Below the pieces are notes generated by a model. The model was not told the DNA's origin and made no database searches. It saw only the letters and a list, made by a program, of their open reading frames with translations. From Microbispora oryzae (lineage in GTDB: Bacteria; Actinomycetota; Actinomycetes; Streptosporangiales; Streptosporangiaceae), in the NCBI RefSeq assembly GCF_017896165.1, contig NZ_JAFCNB010000007.1:248001-312000 (forward strand): a stretch of 64,000 nt of DNA. The letters run 5' to 3'. This document shows positions 34,427-42,551 of this stretch, piece after piece. The position numbers were made by a program, and so were the translations under genes. Within the stretch, counting starts at the first letter, position 1, and every line of letters starts with the position of its first letter.

Positions 34427-35971
34427 GTGTTCGAGACGCTTTCCGACCGGCTGACTTCGGTCTTCTCCTCGCTTCGGTCCAAGGGCAGGCTTTCCGACGC
34501 CGACATCGACGCGACCTGCCGAGAGATCCGCATCGCGCTCCTCGAGGCGGACGTCGCCCTGCCGGTCGTGAAGGACTTCGTGGCCCGGGTCAAGGAGCGC
34601 GCCCGCGGCGCCGAGGTGTCCCAGGCGCTCAACCCGGCGCAGCAGGTCGTGAAGATCGTCAATGACGAGCTCATCGAGATCCTCGGCGGGGAGACCCGCC
34701 GCCTGCGGTACGCCAAGACGCCGCCCACCGTGATCATGCTCGCGGGCCTCCAGGGATCGGGTAAGACGACACTCGCCGGCAAGCTCGCCAAGTGGCTCCG
34801 CGACCAGGGGCACGCGCCGCTGCTCGTCGCCTGCGACCTGCAGCGCCCCAACGCCGTCCAGCAGCTGGCGGTCATGGCCGAGCGGGCCGAGGTCGCCGTC
34901 TTCGCCCCCGAGCCGGGCAACGGCGTGGGCGACCCGGTGGCCGTGGCGCGGCAGTCGGTGGAGCACGCCCGCCGCCAGCAGCACGACGTCGTGATCGTCG
35001 ACACCGCCGGCCGTCTCGGCATCGACCAGGAGCTGATGCGGCAGGCCGCGGACATCCGCGACGCCGTCAGCCCCGACGAGGTCCTGTTCGTGCTCGACGC
35101 CATGATCGGCCAGGACGCGGTCAGCACCGCCCAGGCGTTCATGGAGGGGGTCGGCTTCGACGGCGTCGTGCTGACCAAGCTCGACGGCGACGCCCGCGGC
35201 GGCGCCGCCCTGTCCGTACGGCACGTCACCGGCCGCCCGATCATGTTCGCCTCGACCGGTGAGAAGCTGGCGGACTTCGACGCCTTCCACCCCGACCGCA
35301 TGGCGGGCCGGATCCTCGACATGGGTGACATCCTCACCCTGATCGAGCAGGCCCAGAAGACCTTCGACGAGCAGGAAGCCGCCAAGATGGCGGACAAGCT
35401 CGTCTCCGGCGACGGCTTCACCCTCGAGGACTTCCTCGAGCAGATGATGATGGTCCGCCGGATGGGCCCGATCAAGAATCTGCTCGGCATGATGCCCGGC
35501 ATGGGGCAGATGCGCGACCAGCTCAACCAGGTCGACGACCGCGACCTCGACCGCATCGCCGCGATCATCCGGTCCATGACTCCGGCCGAACGCCAGGACC
35601 CCAAGGTCATCAACGGGTCGCGTCGCGCCCGCATCGCCCGCGGCTCCGGAGTCACGGTCACCGAGGTCGGCAACCTCGTCATCCGCTTCTTCGAGGCGCA
35701 GAAGATGATGCGCCGGATGACCCAGGGCATCGGCATCCCCGGCATGCCGGGCGGGCGCAAGCAGCAGAAGGCGCAGAAGGCCAAGAAGGGCCGCCGGGTC
35801 AGCGGCGACCCCCGCAAGTCCGCGCTCGGCAAGGCGGCGGGAGGAGCGGCCGACACGCCGAAGGCGCCCAAGGGTGTCCTCGGCAACCTCGGCGGCGGCC
35901 AGCTCCCGCCGGGCCTCAAGCTCCCGCCCGGGTTCGATCCCTCGAAGCTGGACCTGCCCGGCCAGAAGTAG
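34427..35971 (+). CDS. ffh: Signal recognition particle protein Ffh (SRP54)
   Basis: A 514-residue SRP GTPase that delivers signal-peptide-bearing ribosomes to FtsY. It has an N domain (1-95), and a G domain with GLQGSGKTTLAGKLA, the DLQRP motif, VIVDTAGRLG and LTKLDGDARGG. The Met-rich M domain has MMMVRRMGPIKNLLGMMPGM and RRARIARGSG for 4.5S RNA contact. A Lys/Gly/Pro-rich tail follows. The GTG start encodes MFETLSDRL. A TAGGCT -10-like hexamer about 55 nt upstream may be its promoter. It marks the return to conserved actinobacterial gene order after the conservon array. Confidence 0.97.
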   Translation: MFETLSDRLTSVFSSLRSKGRLSDADIDATCREIRIALLEADVALPVVKDFVARVKERARGAEVSQALNPAQQVVKIVNDELIEILGGETRRLRYAKTPPTVIMLAGLQGSGKTTLAGKLAKWLRDQGHAPLLVACDLQRPNAVQQLAVMAERAEVAVFAPEPGNGVGDPVAVARQSVEHARRQQHDVVIVDTAGRLGIDQELMRQAADIRDAVSPDEVLFVLDAMIGQDAVSTAQAFMEGVGFDGVVLTKLDGDARGGAALSVRHVTGRPIMFASTGEKLADFDAFHPDRMAGRILDMGDILTLIEQAQKTFDEQEAAKMADKLVSGDGFTLEDFLEQMMMVRRMGPIKNLLGMMPGMGQMRDQLNQVDDRDLDRIAAIIRSMTPAERQDPKVINGSRRARIARGSGVTVTEVGNLVIRFFEAQKMMRRMTQGIGIPGMPGGRKQQKAQKAKKGRRVSGDPRKSALGKAAGGAADTPKAPKGVLGNLGGGQLPPGLKLPPGFDPSKLDLPGQK

Positions 35972-36003
35972 CCACGCCGTCCGCCGCGCCGGACCAAGAT
36001 GCG

Positions 36004-36025
36004 CCGGATCAGATGTGTGATCCGG
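36004..36025. terminator. Hairpin between convergent ffh and lipoprotein genes
   Basis: CCGGATCA and TGATCCGG form an 8-bp perfect stem with a 6-nt loop. It lies 33 nt past the ffh stop and includes the lipoprotein stop codon. It has no T-run, and could serve both directions. Confidence 0.45.
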
Positions 36026-36572
36026 GGGCCAGCGGCGTCACGTCGATCCGGCCGTCGTCGCAGGGGGCGGCCCGGAACGGGATCTCCAGATGCGCCGTCT
36101 CGTCCGGGGGGATGACCATGAGCCGGGCGGCGGACGGGCACCTGGTCTCGGCCCCGTTCGGCACGACGGTCCAGTGGAGCCGCGCGTGGGCGCTCGCGCG
36201 CGGCCGCAGCGTCACCCGGTGCGGCCGGGCGCTCTCCCTGCGGACGCGGGTGCGCAGCGCGTCTCCATGCGAGTCGATCATGATAAGGCCGGGGTAGCCG
36301 TAGACCCAGCAGGCCGACGACGAGGTGTTGGTCAGGACCAGCGCCGCGTAGCGCTGCCCCGCCCCCGCGTCCTGGCCGTCGATTTTGGCCTTGAGCGCGG
36401 TGGTGCGGCAGCGCCGTACGGCCGACGAGGTCGTCTGGGCGGCGCTCTCGGCGGCGGCCTTCGCCGTGACGCCGTTCAGGGAGGCGGAGGGGGCGGGGGT
36501 CGCGCAGGCGGCGGCGCCGAGCAGCAGCCCGGCGGCCGCGGCGAGTCGGATGGCGAGTCTGTTTCGTTCCAT
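36009..36572 (-). CDS. Putative lipoprotein with DUF4232 domain
   Basis: A 187-residue secreted protein. The signal is MERNRLAIRLAAAAGLLLGA followed by AAC, with a lipobox Cys at residue 23. The mature part contains two conserved Cys and the DUF4232 pattern (RCRTTALKAKI, YAALVLTNTSSSACWVYGYP, GLIMIDSHGD, VIPPDETAHLEIPF), an immunoglobulin-like extracytoplasmic domain widespread in Actinobacteria with no known function. There is no good ribosome binding site before the ATG. It is convergent with ffh and divergent from rpsP. Confidence 0.85.
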   Translation of the reverse strand: MERNRLAIRLAAAAGLLLGAAACATPAPSASLNGVTAKAAAESAAQTTSSAVRRCRTTALKAKIDGQDAGAGQRYAALVLTNTSSSACWVYGYPGLIMIDSHGDALRTRVRRESARPHRVTLRPRASAHARLHWTVVPNGAETRCPSAARLMVIPPDETAHLEIPFRAAPCDDGRIDVTPLAPGSHI

Positions 36573-36857
36573 GCAGTGTTGGATGCGGAAAGCGGCGCTT
36601 TCGTTCGCGCCGGCGGGCGTCCGGGGCCGGACCGGCGGCCGCGGATGTCGCGGACCGTGGGAAAACCAGGCCGACTCGGTGCCGTCTCTTGGCCGAGCAG
36701 CCCGAATCATCTGGCAGAATGTCAGGCTGGAACATCGTGACCAGGCGGGTGCCCTCTCACCCCCGCCGGTCGCGCCTGTCCCTCGGGCGGGCTCCCATCG
36801 TGCCCCACTCGATGCGACACCGCTCACCCACGCTCTAATGCAGGAGAGACCACACCC
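36573..36857 (+). promoter_or_regulatory. Upstream region of rpsP with candidate extended -10
   Basis: This 285-bp gap has no gene. TGGCAGAAT (36712-36720) resembles an extended -10 and is nearly the same as TGGCAGACT before rplS. The closest -35-like hexamer, TTGGCC, is 20 bp away, which is too far, so the call rests on the -10. Confidence 0.35.
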
Positions 36858-37313
36858 GTGGCAGTCAAGATCAAGCTCAAGCGGCTCGGAATGATCCGCA
36901 ACCCGCAGTACCGCATCGTCGTCGCCGACGCCCGCAACAAGCGTGACGGCCGTGCGATCGAGGAGATCGGCCTCTACCACCCGAAGGAGAACCCCTCGCG
37001 CATCGAGGTCGACTCCGAGCGGGCGCAGTACTGGCTCGGCGTCGGCGCCCAGCCGACCGACCCGGTCCTCAAGATCTTCAAGCTGACCGGCGACTGGCAG
37101 AAGTTCAAGGGCGAGCCGGCTCCGGCGACCCCGCTCCAGGTGGCCGAGCCCCGGCCCGACCGGCACGCCGCCTACGAGGCCGCCGCCCGCGAGACGCTGT
37201 CGAGCGACGCGAGCGCCGCCACCACTCCGAAGAAGAGCCGGAAGCCCGCCAAGGCCGACGAGACCGCCGAGGCCCCGGCCCCCGCTGAGGAGAAGTCGGA
37301 AGGCGAGGCCTGA
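36858..37313 (+). CDS. rpsP: 30S ribosomal protein S16
   Basis: A 151-residue S16. The conserved core ([54 protein letters not shown]) ends near residue 85. It is followed by an Ala/Glu/Lys/Pro-rich extension of about 65 residues, common in actinobacterial S16. The GTG start encodes [11 protein letters not shown]. khpA begins 1 nt after the stop, so the two are coupled. Confidence 0.97.
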   Translation: MAVKIKLKRLGMIRNPQYRIVVADARNKRDGRAIEEIGLYHPKENPSRIEVDSERAQYWLGVGAQPTDPVLKIFKLTGDWQKFKGEPAPATPLQVAEPRPDRHAAYEAAARETLSSDASAATTPKKSRKPAKADETAEAPAPAEEKSEGEA

Positions 37314-37314
37314 G

Positions 37315-37557
37315 GTGCTCGAGGAGGCCCTCGAGCACCTGGTCAAGGGCATCGTCGAGCACCCCGGCGAGGTCCGGGTCCGGGCGCGGCGCGTCCGCAC
37401 CGGGCGCGTCCTCGAGGTCCGGGTGCATCCCGAGGATCTCGGAAAGGTCATCGGCCGCGGCGGTCGTACCGCCAGGGCGCTGCGCACCGTCGTGAACGCC
37501 CTGTCGAACGGCAAGTACGTGCGGATCGACCTGGTTGACCTGGACGAGGCCCGCTGA
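37315..37557 (+). CDS. khpA: KH-domain RNA-binding protein KhpA (YlqC family)
   Basis: An 80-residue single-KH protein with the GxxG loop in VIGRGGRTARALRTVV. It starts MLEEALEHLVKGIVEHP and is the standard neighbour of rpsP in Gram-positive bacteria. KhpA binds RNA, usually with KhpB/Jag, and influences cell division in other species. The GTG start follows the rpsP stop by 1 nt. A strong terminator lies 13 nt downstream. Confidence 0.94.
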   Translation: MLEEALEHLVKGIVEHPGEVRVRARRVRTGRVLEVRVHPEDLGKVIGRGGRTARALRTVVNALSNGKYVRIDLVDLDEAR

Positions 37558-37570
37558 GGAGAACCTCACG

Positions 37571-37609
37571 CCGGGGGACCTCGTTCTGAGGTCCCCCGGT
37601 TCGTTTTTT
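37571..37609 (+). terminator. Strong intrinsic terminator after khpA
   Basis: A 12-bp perfect stem CCGGGGGACCTC/GAGGTCCCCCGG with a GTTCT loop is followed by TTCG and six T residues. It splits rpsP-khpA from rimM-trmD, so rimM needs read-through or its own promoter. Confidence 0.92.
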
Positions 37610-37660
37610 CGGTGCCGCACGGGGATGGATCCGGCGAGCGGTGTAGGAAGAGGGCGTCAC

Positions 37661-38179
37661 GTGCAGCTTGTCGTTGGCAGGATCGGCCGACCGCACGGGG
37701 TGCGGGGAGAGGTCACGGTCGAGGTGCGGACCGACGATCCCGAGGCACGGTTCGCCGCGGGATCCGTCCTGGCGACCGAGCCGGCCTCCAGGGGCCCGTT
37801 AACGGTCGAGCGGGCGCGGTGGCACAGGGACATCCTGCTGCTGACGCTGGCGGGCGTGGCCGGCCGGGACGCCGCCGAGGCCCTGCGGGGCACCCTGCTC
37901 GTCATCGACTCCGCCGAGATCCCGCCGTCCGAGGACCCCGACGAGTTCCACGACCATCAGCTCATCGGCCTGGCCGTCGTCACGGCCGGGGGTGAGCGCG
38001 TGGGCGAGGTCGCCGACGTCCTCCACCACGGGCAGGACCTGCTGGTGATCGACCGGCCGGCCGGTGGAGAGGCGTACGTGCCGTTCGTCCGGCAGCTCGT
38101 GCCCGAGATCGACCTCGAACGGGGTGTGCTCGTCGTGGACGCCCCGCCCGGCCTGCTCGACTCCGGCGAGACGGAGTAG
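37661..38179 (+). CDS. rimM: 16S rRNA processing protein RimM
   Basis: A 172-residue ribosome maturation factor. The N-terminal beta-barrel begins LVVGRIGRPHGVRGEVTVEV, and the PRC-barrel domain has DHQLIGLAVVT and AYVPFVRQLVPEIDL. It binds S19 and assists 30S assembly. The GTG start has an AGGAAGAGGG ribosome binding site; the upstream open frame overlaps the terminator and is not used. trmD follows after 9 nt. Confidence 0.96.
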   Translation: MQLVVGRIGRPHGVRGEVTVEVRTDDPEARFAAGSVLATEPASRGPLTVERARWHRDILLLTLAGVAGRDAAEALRGTLLVIDSAEIPPSEDPDEFHDHQLIGLAVVTAGGERVGEVADVLHHGQDLLVIDRPAGGEAYVPFVRQLVPEIDLERGVLVVDAPPGLLDSGETE

Positions 38180-38188
38180 GGGCCGGTC

Positions 38189-39052
38189 ATGCGGGTCGAC
38201 ATCATCTCGATCTTCCCGGAGTACTTCGCGCCCCTGGACGTCTCCCTCATGGGCAAGGCGCGCGAGCGCGGCATCCTCGACATCCACCTCCACCAGCTCC
38301 GCGACTGGGCGCATGACGTCCACAAGACCGTCGACGACACGCCGTACGGCGGCGGGCCCGGCATGGTCATGAAGCCCGAGATCTGGGGCGAGGCCGTCGA
38401 CGCGGTCATCGACCTGGGCCGTTCGGCCGAGGGCGGGGAGCCGTCCGGATCGCCCCGGATGGTCGTCCCGACACCCAGCGGGCGGCCGTTCACCCAGGAG
38501 GTGGCCCTCGAGTACGCCAAGGAGCCCTGGCTGCTGTTCGCCCCGGCCCGCTATGAGGGCATCGACTCTCGGGTCGTGGCGGAGTACGGCACCCGGCTGC
38601 GCGTCGACGAGGTGAGCATCGGCGACTACGTGCTGGCCGGGGGAGAGGCCGCCGTGCTCGTGATGGTCGAGGCCGTGGGACGGCTGCTGCCCGGGGTCCT
38701 GGGCAACGTTCGCTCGGTGGCCGACGACTCCTTCGCGCCGGGGGCCATGGCCAACCTGCTTGAGGGCCCCGTTTACACGAAGCCGCCGGTGTGGCGCGGG
38801 CACGAGGTGCCCGACGTGCTGCTGTCGGGACACCACGGGAAGATCGCGCGGTGGCGCCGTGACGAGGCGCTGCGCCGCACCGCGGCGAACCGGCCCGACC
38901 TTCTCGCCGGGCCCGGCCGGGACGCCCTCGACGCGCGCGACCGGCAGGTGATCGAGGAGTTCGGGGAGCGGCGTCCCGCTCAGGACGACCCGGCGGGCGC
39001 CGAGGGATCCGCCCCGTCGTTTCGCCCCGGGCCCGAAGATATGGCAGACTGA
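38189..39052 (+). CDS. trmD: tRNA (guanine-N1)-methyltransferase TrmD
   Basis: A 287-residue SPOUT methyltransferase making m1G37 in tRNA. Motifs are MRVDIISIFPEYF, TPYGGGPGMVM, LLFAPARYEGIDSRV, and the trefoil-knot SAM site SIGDYVLAGGEAA with LLPGVLGN. The C-terminal domain carries LLSGHHGKIARWRRDEA. It is slightly longer than the usual 230-270 residues through an acidic tail. It is co-transcribed with rimM. Confidence 0.97.
   Translation: MRVDIISIFPEYFAPLDVSLMGKARERGILDIHLHQLRDWAHDVHKTVDDTPYGGGPGMVMKPEIWGEAVDAVIDLGRSAEGGEPSGSPRMVVPTPSGRPFTQEVALEYAKEPWLLFAPARYEGIDSRVVAEYGTRLRVDEVSIGDYVLAGGEAAVLVMVEAVGRLLPGVLGNVRSVADDSFAPGAMANLLEGPVYTKPPVWRGHEVPDVLLSGHHGKIARWRRDEALRRTAANRPDLLAGPGRDALDARDRQVIEEFGERRPAQDDPAGAEGSAPSFRPGPEDMAD
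39042..39050 (+). promoter_or_regulatory. Candidate extended -10 of the rplS promoter
   Basis: TGGCAGACT lies at the very end of trmD, 150 bp before the rplS start, and is nearly identical to TGGCAGAAT before rpsP. TTCGCC 18 bp upstream is a poor -35. The recurrence before two ribosomal genes supports the call. Confidence 0.4.
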
Positions 39053-39202
39053 GTCGCTGCTGCCCACTTTCCCGACCGCGAGGTACGGCGTCGGGCGGCA
39101 CATCAGACGTATCAAGCCAAGCATGCGCGTCCGCTTCGCCGCCGAGCCACGGGTTCGGCCGGGCGGACCTCCGTGTGCCCCTGCCAACGAGGAACCGCTG
39201 CC

Positions 39203-39568
39203 ATGCACACGCAGATCCAGGAGATCGAGAAGGCTGCCCTCCGCAGCGACGTACCGAGCTTCCGCCCGGGCGACACGCTGGAGGTCCACGTCCGCGTCAT
39301 CGAGGGCAACCGGTCCCGTATCCAGGTGTTCAAGGGCTTCGTCCTGCGCCGCCAGGGCGGCGGCATCCGTGAGACGTTCACGGTCCGCAAGGTCAGTTAC
39401 GGCGTCGGCGTCGAGCGCACCTTCCCGGTGCACAGCCCCGTGATCGAGAAGATCGTCGTGGTCACCCGTGGCGACGTCCGCCGCGCCAAGCTCTACTACA
39501 TGCGTGACCTGCGCGGTAAGGCCGCCCGCATCCGCGAGAAGCGTGAGGCGCTGCCGGCCGGCAAGTAG
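39203..39568 (+). CDS. rplS: 50S ribosomal protein L19
   Basis: A 121-residue L19 with the typical [40 protein letters not shown] and [16 protein letters not shown]. The ATG has GAGGAA about 10 nt upstream; an earlier in-frame start would add non-conserved residues. It is followed by its own terminator and is separated from trmD by about 150 bp with a possible promoter. Confidence 0.97.
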   Translation: MHTQIQEIEKAALRSDVPSFRPGDTLEVHVRVIEGNRSRIQVFKGFVLRRQGGGIRETFTVRKVSYGVGVERTFPVHSPVIEKIVVVTRGDVRRAKLYYMRDLRGKAARIREKREALPAGK

Positions 39569-39581
39569 GCGACAGAGGATG

Positions 39582-39617
39582 GTGGTCCGCGCCCGCAGGT
39601 GCGGACCACTTTCTTTT
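39582..39617 (+). terminator. Intrinsic terminator after rplS
   Basis: GTGGTCCGC pairs with GCGGACCAC over 9 bp with a 10-nt loop and is followed by TTTCTTTT. It begins 14 nt past the rplS stop. Confidence 0.88.
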
Positions 39618-39706
39618 GCCGGACAGGCCGCGTCCGCGACGCGTGACGGGCATGGACATCATCTAGGCTCAGCAGCGATGGCTAGAGGAAGGTCGGGGAC
39701 AGGCGT

Positions 39707-40555
39707 GTGTCCGTCCCCGCCAAGGACGGGGTGGACGTGGTCGCCGAAGACGTCAAGCAGACCGCCGAGGGTGGCGGCAAGAGGGGCTCGTTCTGGCGGG
39801 AGCTCCCCGTCCTCATCGTGGTCGCCCTCGCCCTGGCGTTGCTGATCAAATCCTTCGTCGTCCAGGCGTTCTACATCCCGTCCGAGTCGATGCAGAACAC
39901 ACTGCTCGTCAACGACCGGGTGCTGGTCAACAAGCTCGTCTACCACGTCAGAGACATCCATCGCGGCGACATCGTGGTGTTCTCCGGGCTCGACTCCTGG
40001 GACCCCGAGGTGCAGATCGAGCCTCCGTCCAACGTCGTCACCGGGGCCCTCCGCTGGGTCGGGACGGCGTTCGGGATGGTGCCCGGCGAGAAGGACTACA
40101 TCAAGCGCGTCATCGGCGTGCCCGGTGACAAGGTCAAGTGCTGCGACGCCCAGGGCCGGGTCACGGTTAACGGCGTGCCGCTCGACGAGAAGTCGTACCT
40201 GTATCCGGGAGACGCCCCGTCGACGGACCAGTTCGAGGTCACGGTCCCGCCCGGCAGGCTCTGGGTGATGGGCGACCACCGCTCGGTGTCCTTCGACTCG
40301 CGCCGGCACCAGGGCGATCCAGGCGGCGGCACGATCCCGGCTGACAAGGTCGTCGGCCGTGCCTTCGTCATCGTCTGGCCGTTCGACCGGGCGACCGTGC
40401 TGTCGATCCCCGAGACGTTCTCCCAGCCCGCGCTGGCCCTCGCGGCGGGCGCGGCGCCCTTCGTCGGGGGATTCGCCGCGGCGCTCCCGTTGATGGCCGT
40501 GGGCAGACGGCTGGCCTTCAGGCGGCGGGCGTCGCGCGGCCGGGCGAGGCGGTAG
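39707..40555 (+). CDS. lepB: Signal peptidase I, first copy
   Basis: A 282-residue type I signal peptidase (S26). There is an N-terminal membrane anchor (about 33-51) and catalytic Ser61 in YIPSESM. Lys133 lies in YIKRVIGVPGDKV, and the box MGDHRSVSFDSR carries His instead of the usual Asn after MGD. A second hydrophobic segment (ALALAAGAAPFVGGFAAALP) near the C-terminus probably anchors that end, ending in a basic tail. It removes signal peptides of exported proteins. The GTG start is tentative. The second copy starts 4 nt after its stop. Confidence 0.95.
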   Translation: MSVPAKDGVDVVAEDVKQTAEGGGKRGSFWRELPVLIVVALALALLIKSFVVQAFYIPSESMQNTLLVNDRVLVNKLVYHVRDIHRGDIVVFSGLDSWDPEVQIEPPSNVVTGALRWVGTAFGMVPGEKDYIKRVIGVPGDKVKCCDAQGRVTVNGVPLDEKSYLYPGDAPSTDQFEVTVPPGRLWVMGDHRSVSFDSRRHQGDPGGGTIPADKVVGRAFVIVWPFDRATVLSIPETFSQPALALAAGAAPFVGGFAAALPLMAVGRRLAFRRRASRGRARR

Positions 40556-40559
40556 CCCG

Positions 40560-41183
40560 ATGACGACGGCCGGAAACAGCGTCGAGGAAGGCGGAGCGGA
40601 CGGCGAGCCGTCACCCAAGAAGGGCTCCAGCCTGCGCGAGACCGCACTGTTCACGCTCGGCGGCATCGTCGTGGCGGTGCTCGTCCACATGTTCGTCCTG
40701 CAGTCGTTCTACATCCCGTCCGAGTCGATGGAGAACACGCTGCTGATCAACGATCGCGTGGTGGTCAACAAGCTCGCGTACAAGCTGGGCTCCGTCGACC
40801 GGGGCGACATCGTCGTCTTCCGGGGCTGGGACGGCGAGGACACGATCAAGCGGGTCATCGGGATCGGCGGCGACCACGTCGTGTGCTGTGACGCCCAGCG
40901 GCGGATCACCGTGAACGGCGTGCCCCTCGACGAGGAGAACAAGTACCTCTACCCCGGCGCCTACCCTTCGGGCCGCGACTTCGACGTCAAGGTCCCCCAG
41001 GGGCGGCTCTGGCTGATGGGTGACAACCGTTCCAACTCGGCCGACTCGCGGATGCACATGGACGACGGCCACGACGGCACGATCGCCGTGGACGACGTCA
41101 TCGGGCGCGCCTTCGCCCGCTACTGGCCGCTGTCCCGCCTTTCGTGGCTGTCCGATCCCGCGACTTTCGGCCAGGTCCACTGA
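40560..41183 (+). CDS. lepB: Signal peptidase I, second copy
   Basis: A 207-residue S26 peptidase with a single N-terminal membrane segment (about 31-50), catalytic Ser56 (YIPSESM) and Lys97 (TIKRVIG), and the complete MGDNRSNSADSR box. It lacks the C-terminal membrane segment of the first copy. Multiple adjacent signal peptidases (sipW-Z) are known at this locus in Streptomyces; here there are two, which may divide substrates. Confidence 0.96.
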   Translation: MTTAGNSVEEGGADGEPSPKKGSSLRETALFTLGGIVVAVLVHMFVLQSFYIPSESMENTLLINDRVVVNKLAYKLGSVDRGDIVVFRGWDGEDTIKRVIGIGGDHVVCCDAQRRITVNGVPLDEENKYLYPGAYPSGRDFDVKVPQGRLWLMGDNRSNSADSRMHMDDGHDGTIAVDDVIGRAFARYWPLSRLSWLSDPATFGQVH

Positions 41184-41261
41184 TTTCAGCTGCGGCTTTG
41201 TCGTACGGGACGGTTGGTGCCGTATCGCGCGGGCCGAATGGGGCGTAATCTGCTAGTCGTC

Positions 41262-41987
41262 ATGACAGCTGCCTATCGCCCGCGCCCCAGCGTCGTACGG
41301 CGGGATTCGGGACTCTACGGCTACGAGCGAGCCCTGGCCCGGCGGGGGTTCACCCCGGTCGCCGGAGTCGACGAGGCGGGACGGGGCGCCTGTGCCGGTC
41401 CGCTGGTGGTCGCGGCCGTCGTCCTCGGCCGGGACATCGAGGGGCTGACGGACTCCAAGCTCGTCGGCGAGGCCGTCCGCGAACGCCTGTACGAGCAGGT
41501 GACCGCCACGGCCCGCGCGGTCAGCGTGGTCGTCGTCCCACCAGAGGAGATCGACGCGCGGGGGCTGCACAAGTGCAACATCGCGGGGATGCGCAGGGCC
41601 GTCGCGGGGCTGGGGATCGACCCCGGCTACGTTCTCACGGACGGGTTCCCCGTGGCCGGTCTTCCCGCGCCGTCGCTGGCCGTGTGGAAGGGCGATCAGG
41701 TGGCCGCCTGTGTGGCCGCGGCCTCCATCGTGGCCAAGGTCACGAGAGACCGGATCATGCTCGGGCTGGAGGATCATCACCCGCAGTACGGCTTCGCCGC
41801 GCACAAGGGTTATGTGACGCCGGCCCATCGACGCGCTTTGGCCGTGCACGGACCGAGCCCCCATCATCGGTTCTCGTTCGTGACGGTGGCCAGGGTGACT
41901 CGTGGATCTGAGATCCCGGACGCGGACCCGTGGACGGGGCAGGATGGGGACATGCACGAGAATGGGGTCGGGGCCGGTGTCGTCTGA
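41262..41987 (+). CDS. rnhB: Ribonuclease HII
   Basis: A 241-residue RNase HII that excises ribonucleotides from DNA:RNA hybrids. The catalytic acidic residues are in [16 protein letters not shown] and LTDGFPV, and the C-terminal [13 protein letters not shown] motif is present. The ATG was chosen for agreement with family length; the longer frame adds non-conserved residues. It lies between lepB and the DUF2469 gene as in other actinobacteria. Confidence 0.95.
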   Translation: MTAAYRPRPSVVRRDSGLYGYERALARRGFTPVAGVDEAGRGACAGPLVVAAVVLGRDIEGLTDSKLVGEAVRERLYEQVTATARAVSVVVVPPEEIDARGLHKCNIAGMRRAVAGLGIDPGYVLTDGFPVAGLPAPSLAVWKGDQVAACVAAASIVAKVTRDRIMLGLEDHHPQYGFAAHKGYVTPAHRRALAVHGPSPHHRFSFVTVARVTRGSEIPDADPWTGQDGDMHENGVGAGVV

Positions 41988-42026
41988 TCGGGTGATCTCG
42001 ACCGGGTGCGGAAGAGGAGGACCGGG

Positions 42027-42350
42027 ATGAGCGCGGAAGATCTCGAAAAGTACGAGACCGAGATGGAGTTGCAGCTCTACCGGGAGTACCGCGACGTGGT
42101 GGGGCTCTTCACCTATGTCGTCGAGACGGAGCGCCGTTTCTATCTGACCAACTCGGTCGACCTCGACGTGCGCACGGCCGAGAACGGCGACGTCTTCTTC
42201 GACGTGAAGATGCAGGACGCCTGGGTGTGGGACATGTATCGCCCGGCGAGGTTTGTGAAGAACGTCCGGGTGGTGACCTTCAAGGACGTCAATGTCGAGG
42301 AGCTCGCCAAGCCAGATCTGGAGATGCCCAAGGAGGGCTTCTCCGGCTGA
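42027..42350 (+). CDS. DUF2469 family protein
   Basis: A 107-residue acidic protein beginning MSAEDLEKYETEMELQLYRE, then YRDVVGLFTYVVETERRFYL and DVKMQDAWVWDMYRPARFV. It is nearly invariant across Actinobacteria and always next to rnhB; the function is unknown. A strong AGAGGAGG ribosome binding site precedes the ATG. After this gene the collinearity with other actinobacteria breaks (see the inverted block). Confidence 0.93.
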   Translation: MSAEDLEKYETEMELQLYREYRDVVGLFTYVVETERRFYLTNSVDLDVRTAENGDVFFDVKMQDAWVWDMYRPARFVKNVRVVTFKDVNVEELAKPDLEMPKEGFSG

Positions 42351-42551
42351 GGCCCGTCTCCCGGCTGAGTCCGTCCCTCGGCCAAGTTCCATCCGGCTGA
42401 GGCTCGCCTCCCGGTTGGGCCCCGCTTCCCTGTCCGCGGGTCCGTCCCGCCGGCTTTGTGCTTTTGAACCCGTCCCGCCTTCCCACCCGCCGCTGTCCAC
42501 AGAACGGCGTTCGGGCGCGTCCCGGTGGCGGTGGGACGGAAGGCTTGGGGC
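42351..42551. other. Gap at the left edge of the inverted block, with imperfect 50-bp repeat
   Basis: CCGGCTGAGGCCCGTCTCCC (from 42343) recurs with four changes in 27 bases at 42393, a 50-bp period. No gene or clear promoter is visible. This is where the standard gene order is interrupted, so it may include a rearrangement breakpoint. Confidence 0.4.

Noticed and set aside
42343..42442. Imperfect 50-bp repeat considered as a CRISPR or insertion-sequence end
   Set aside because: Only two degenerate copies exist, with no spacer structure, no transposase and no target duplication.
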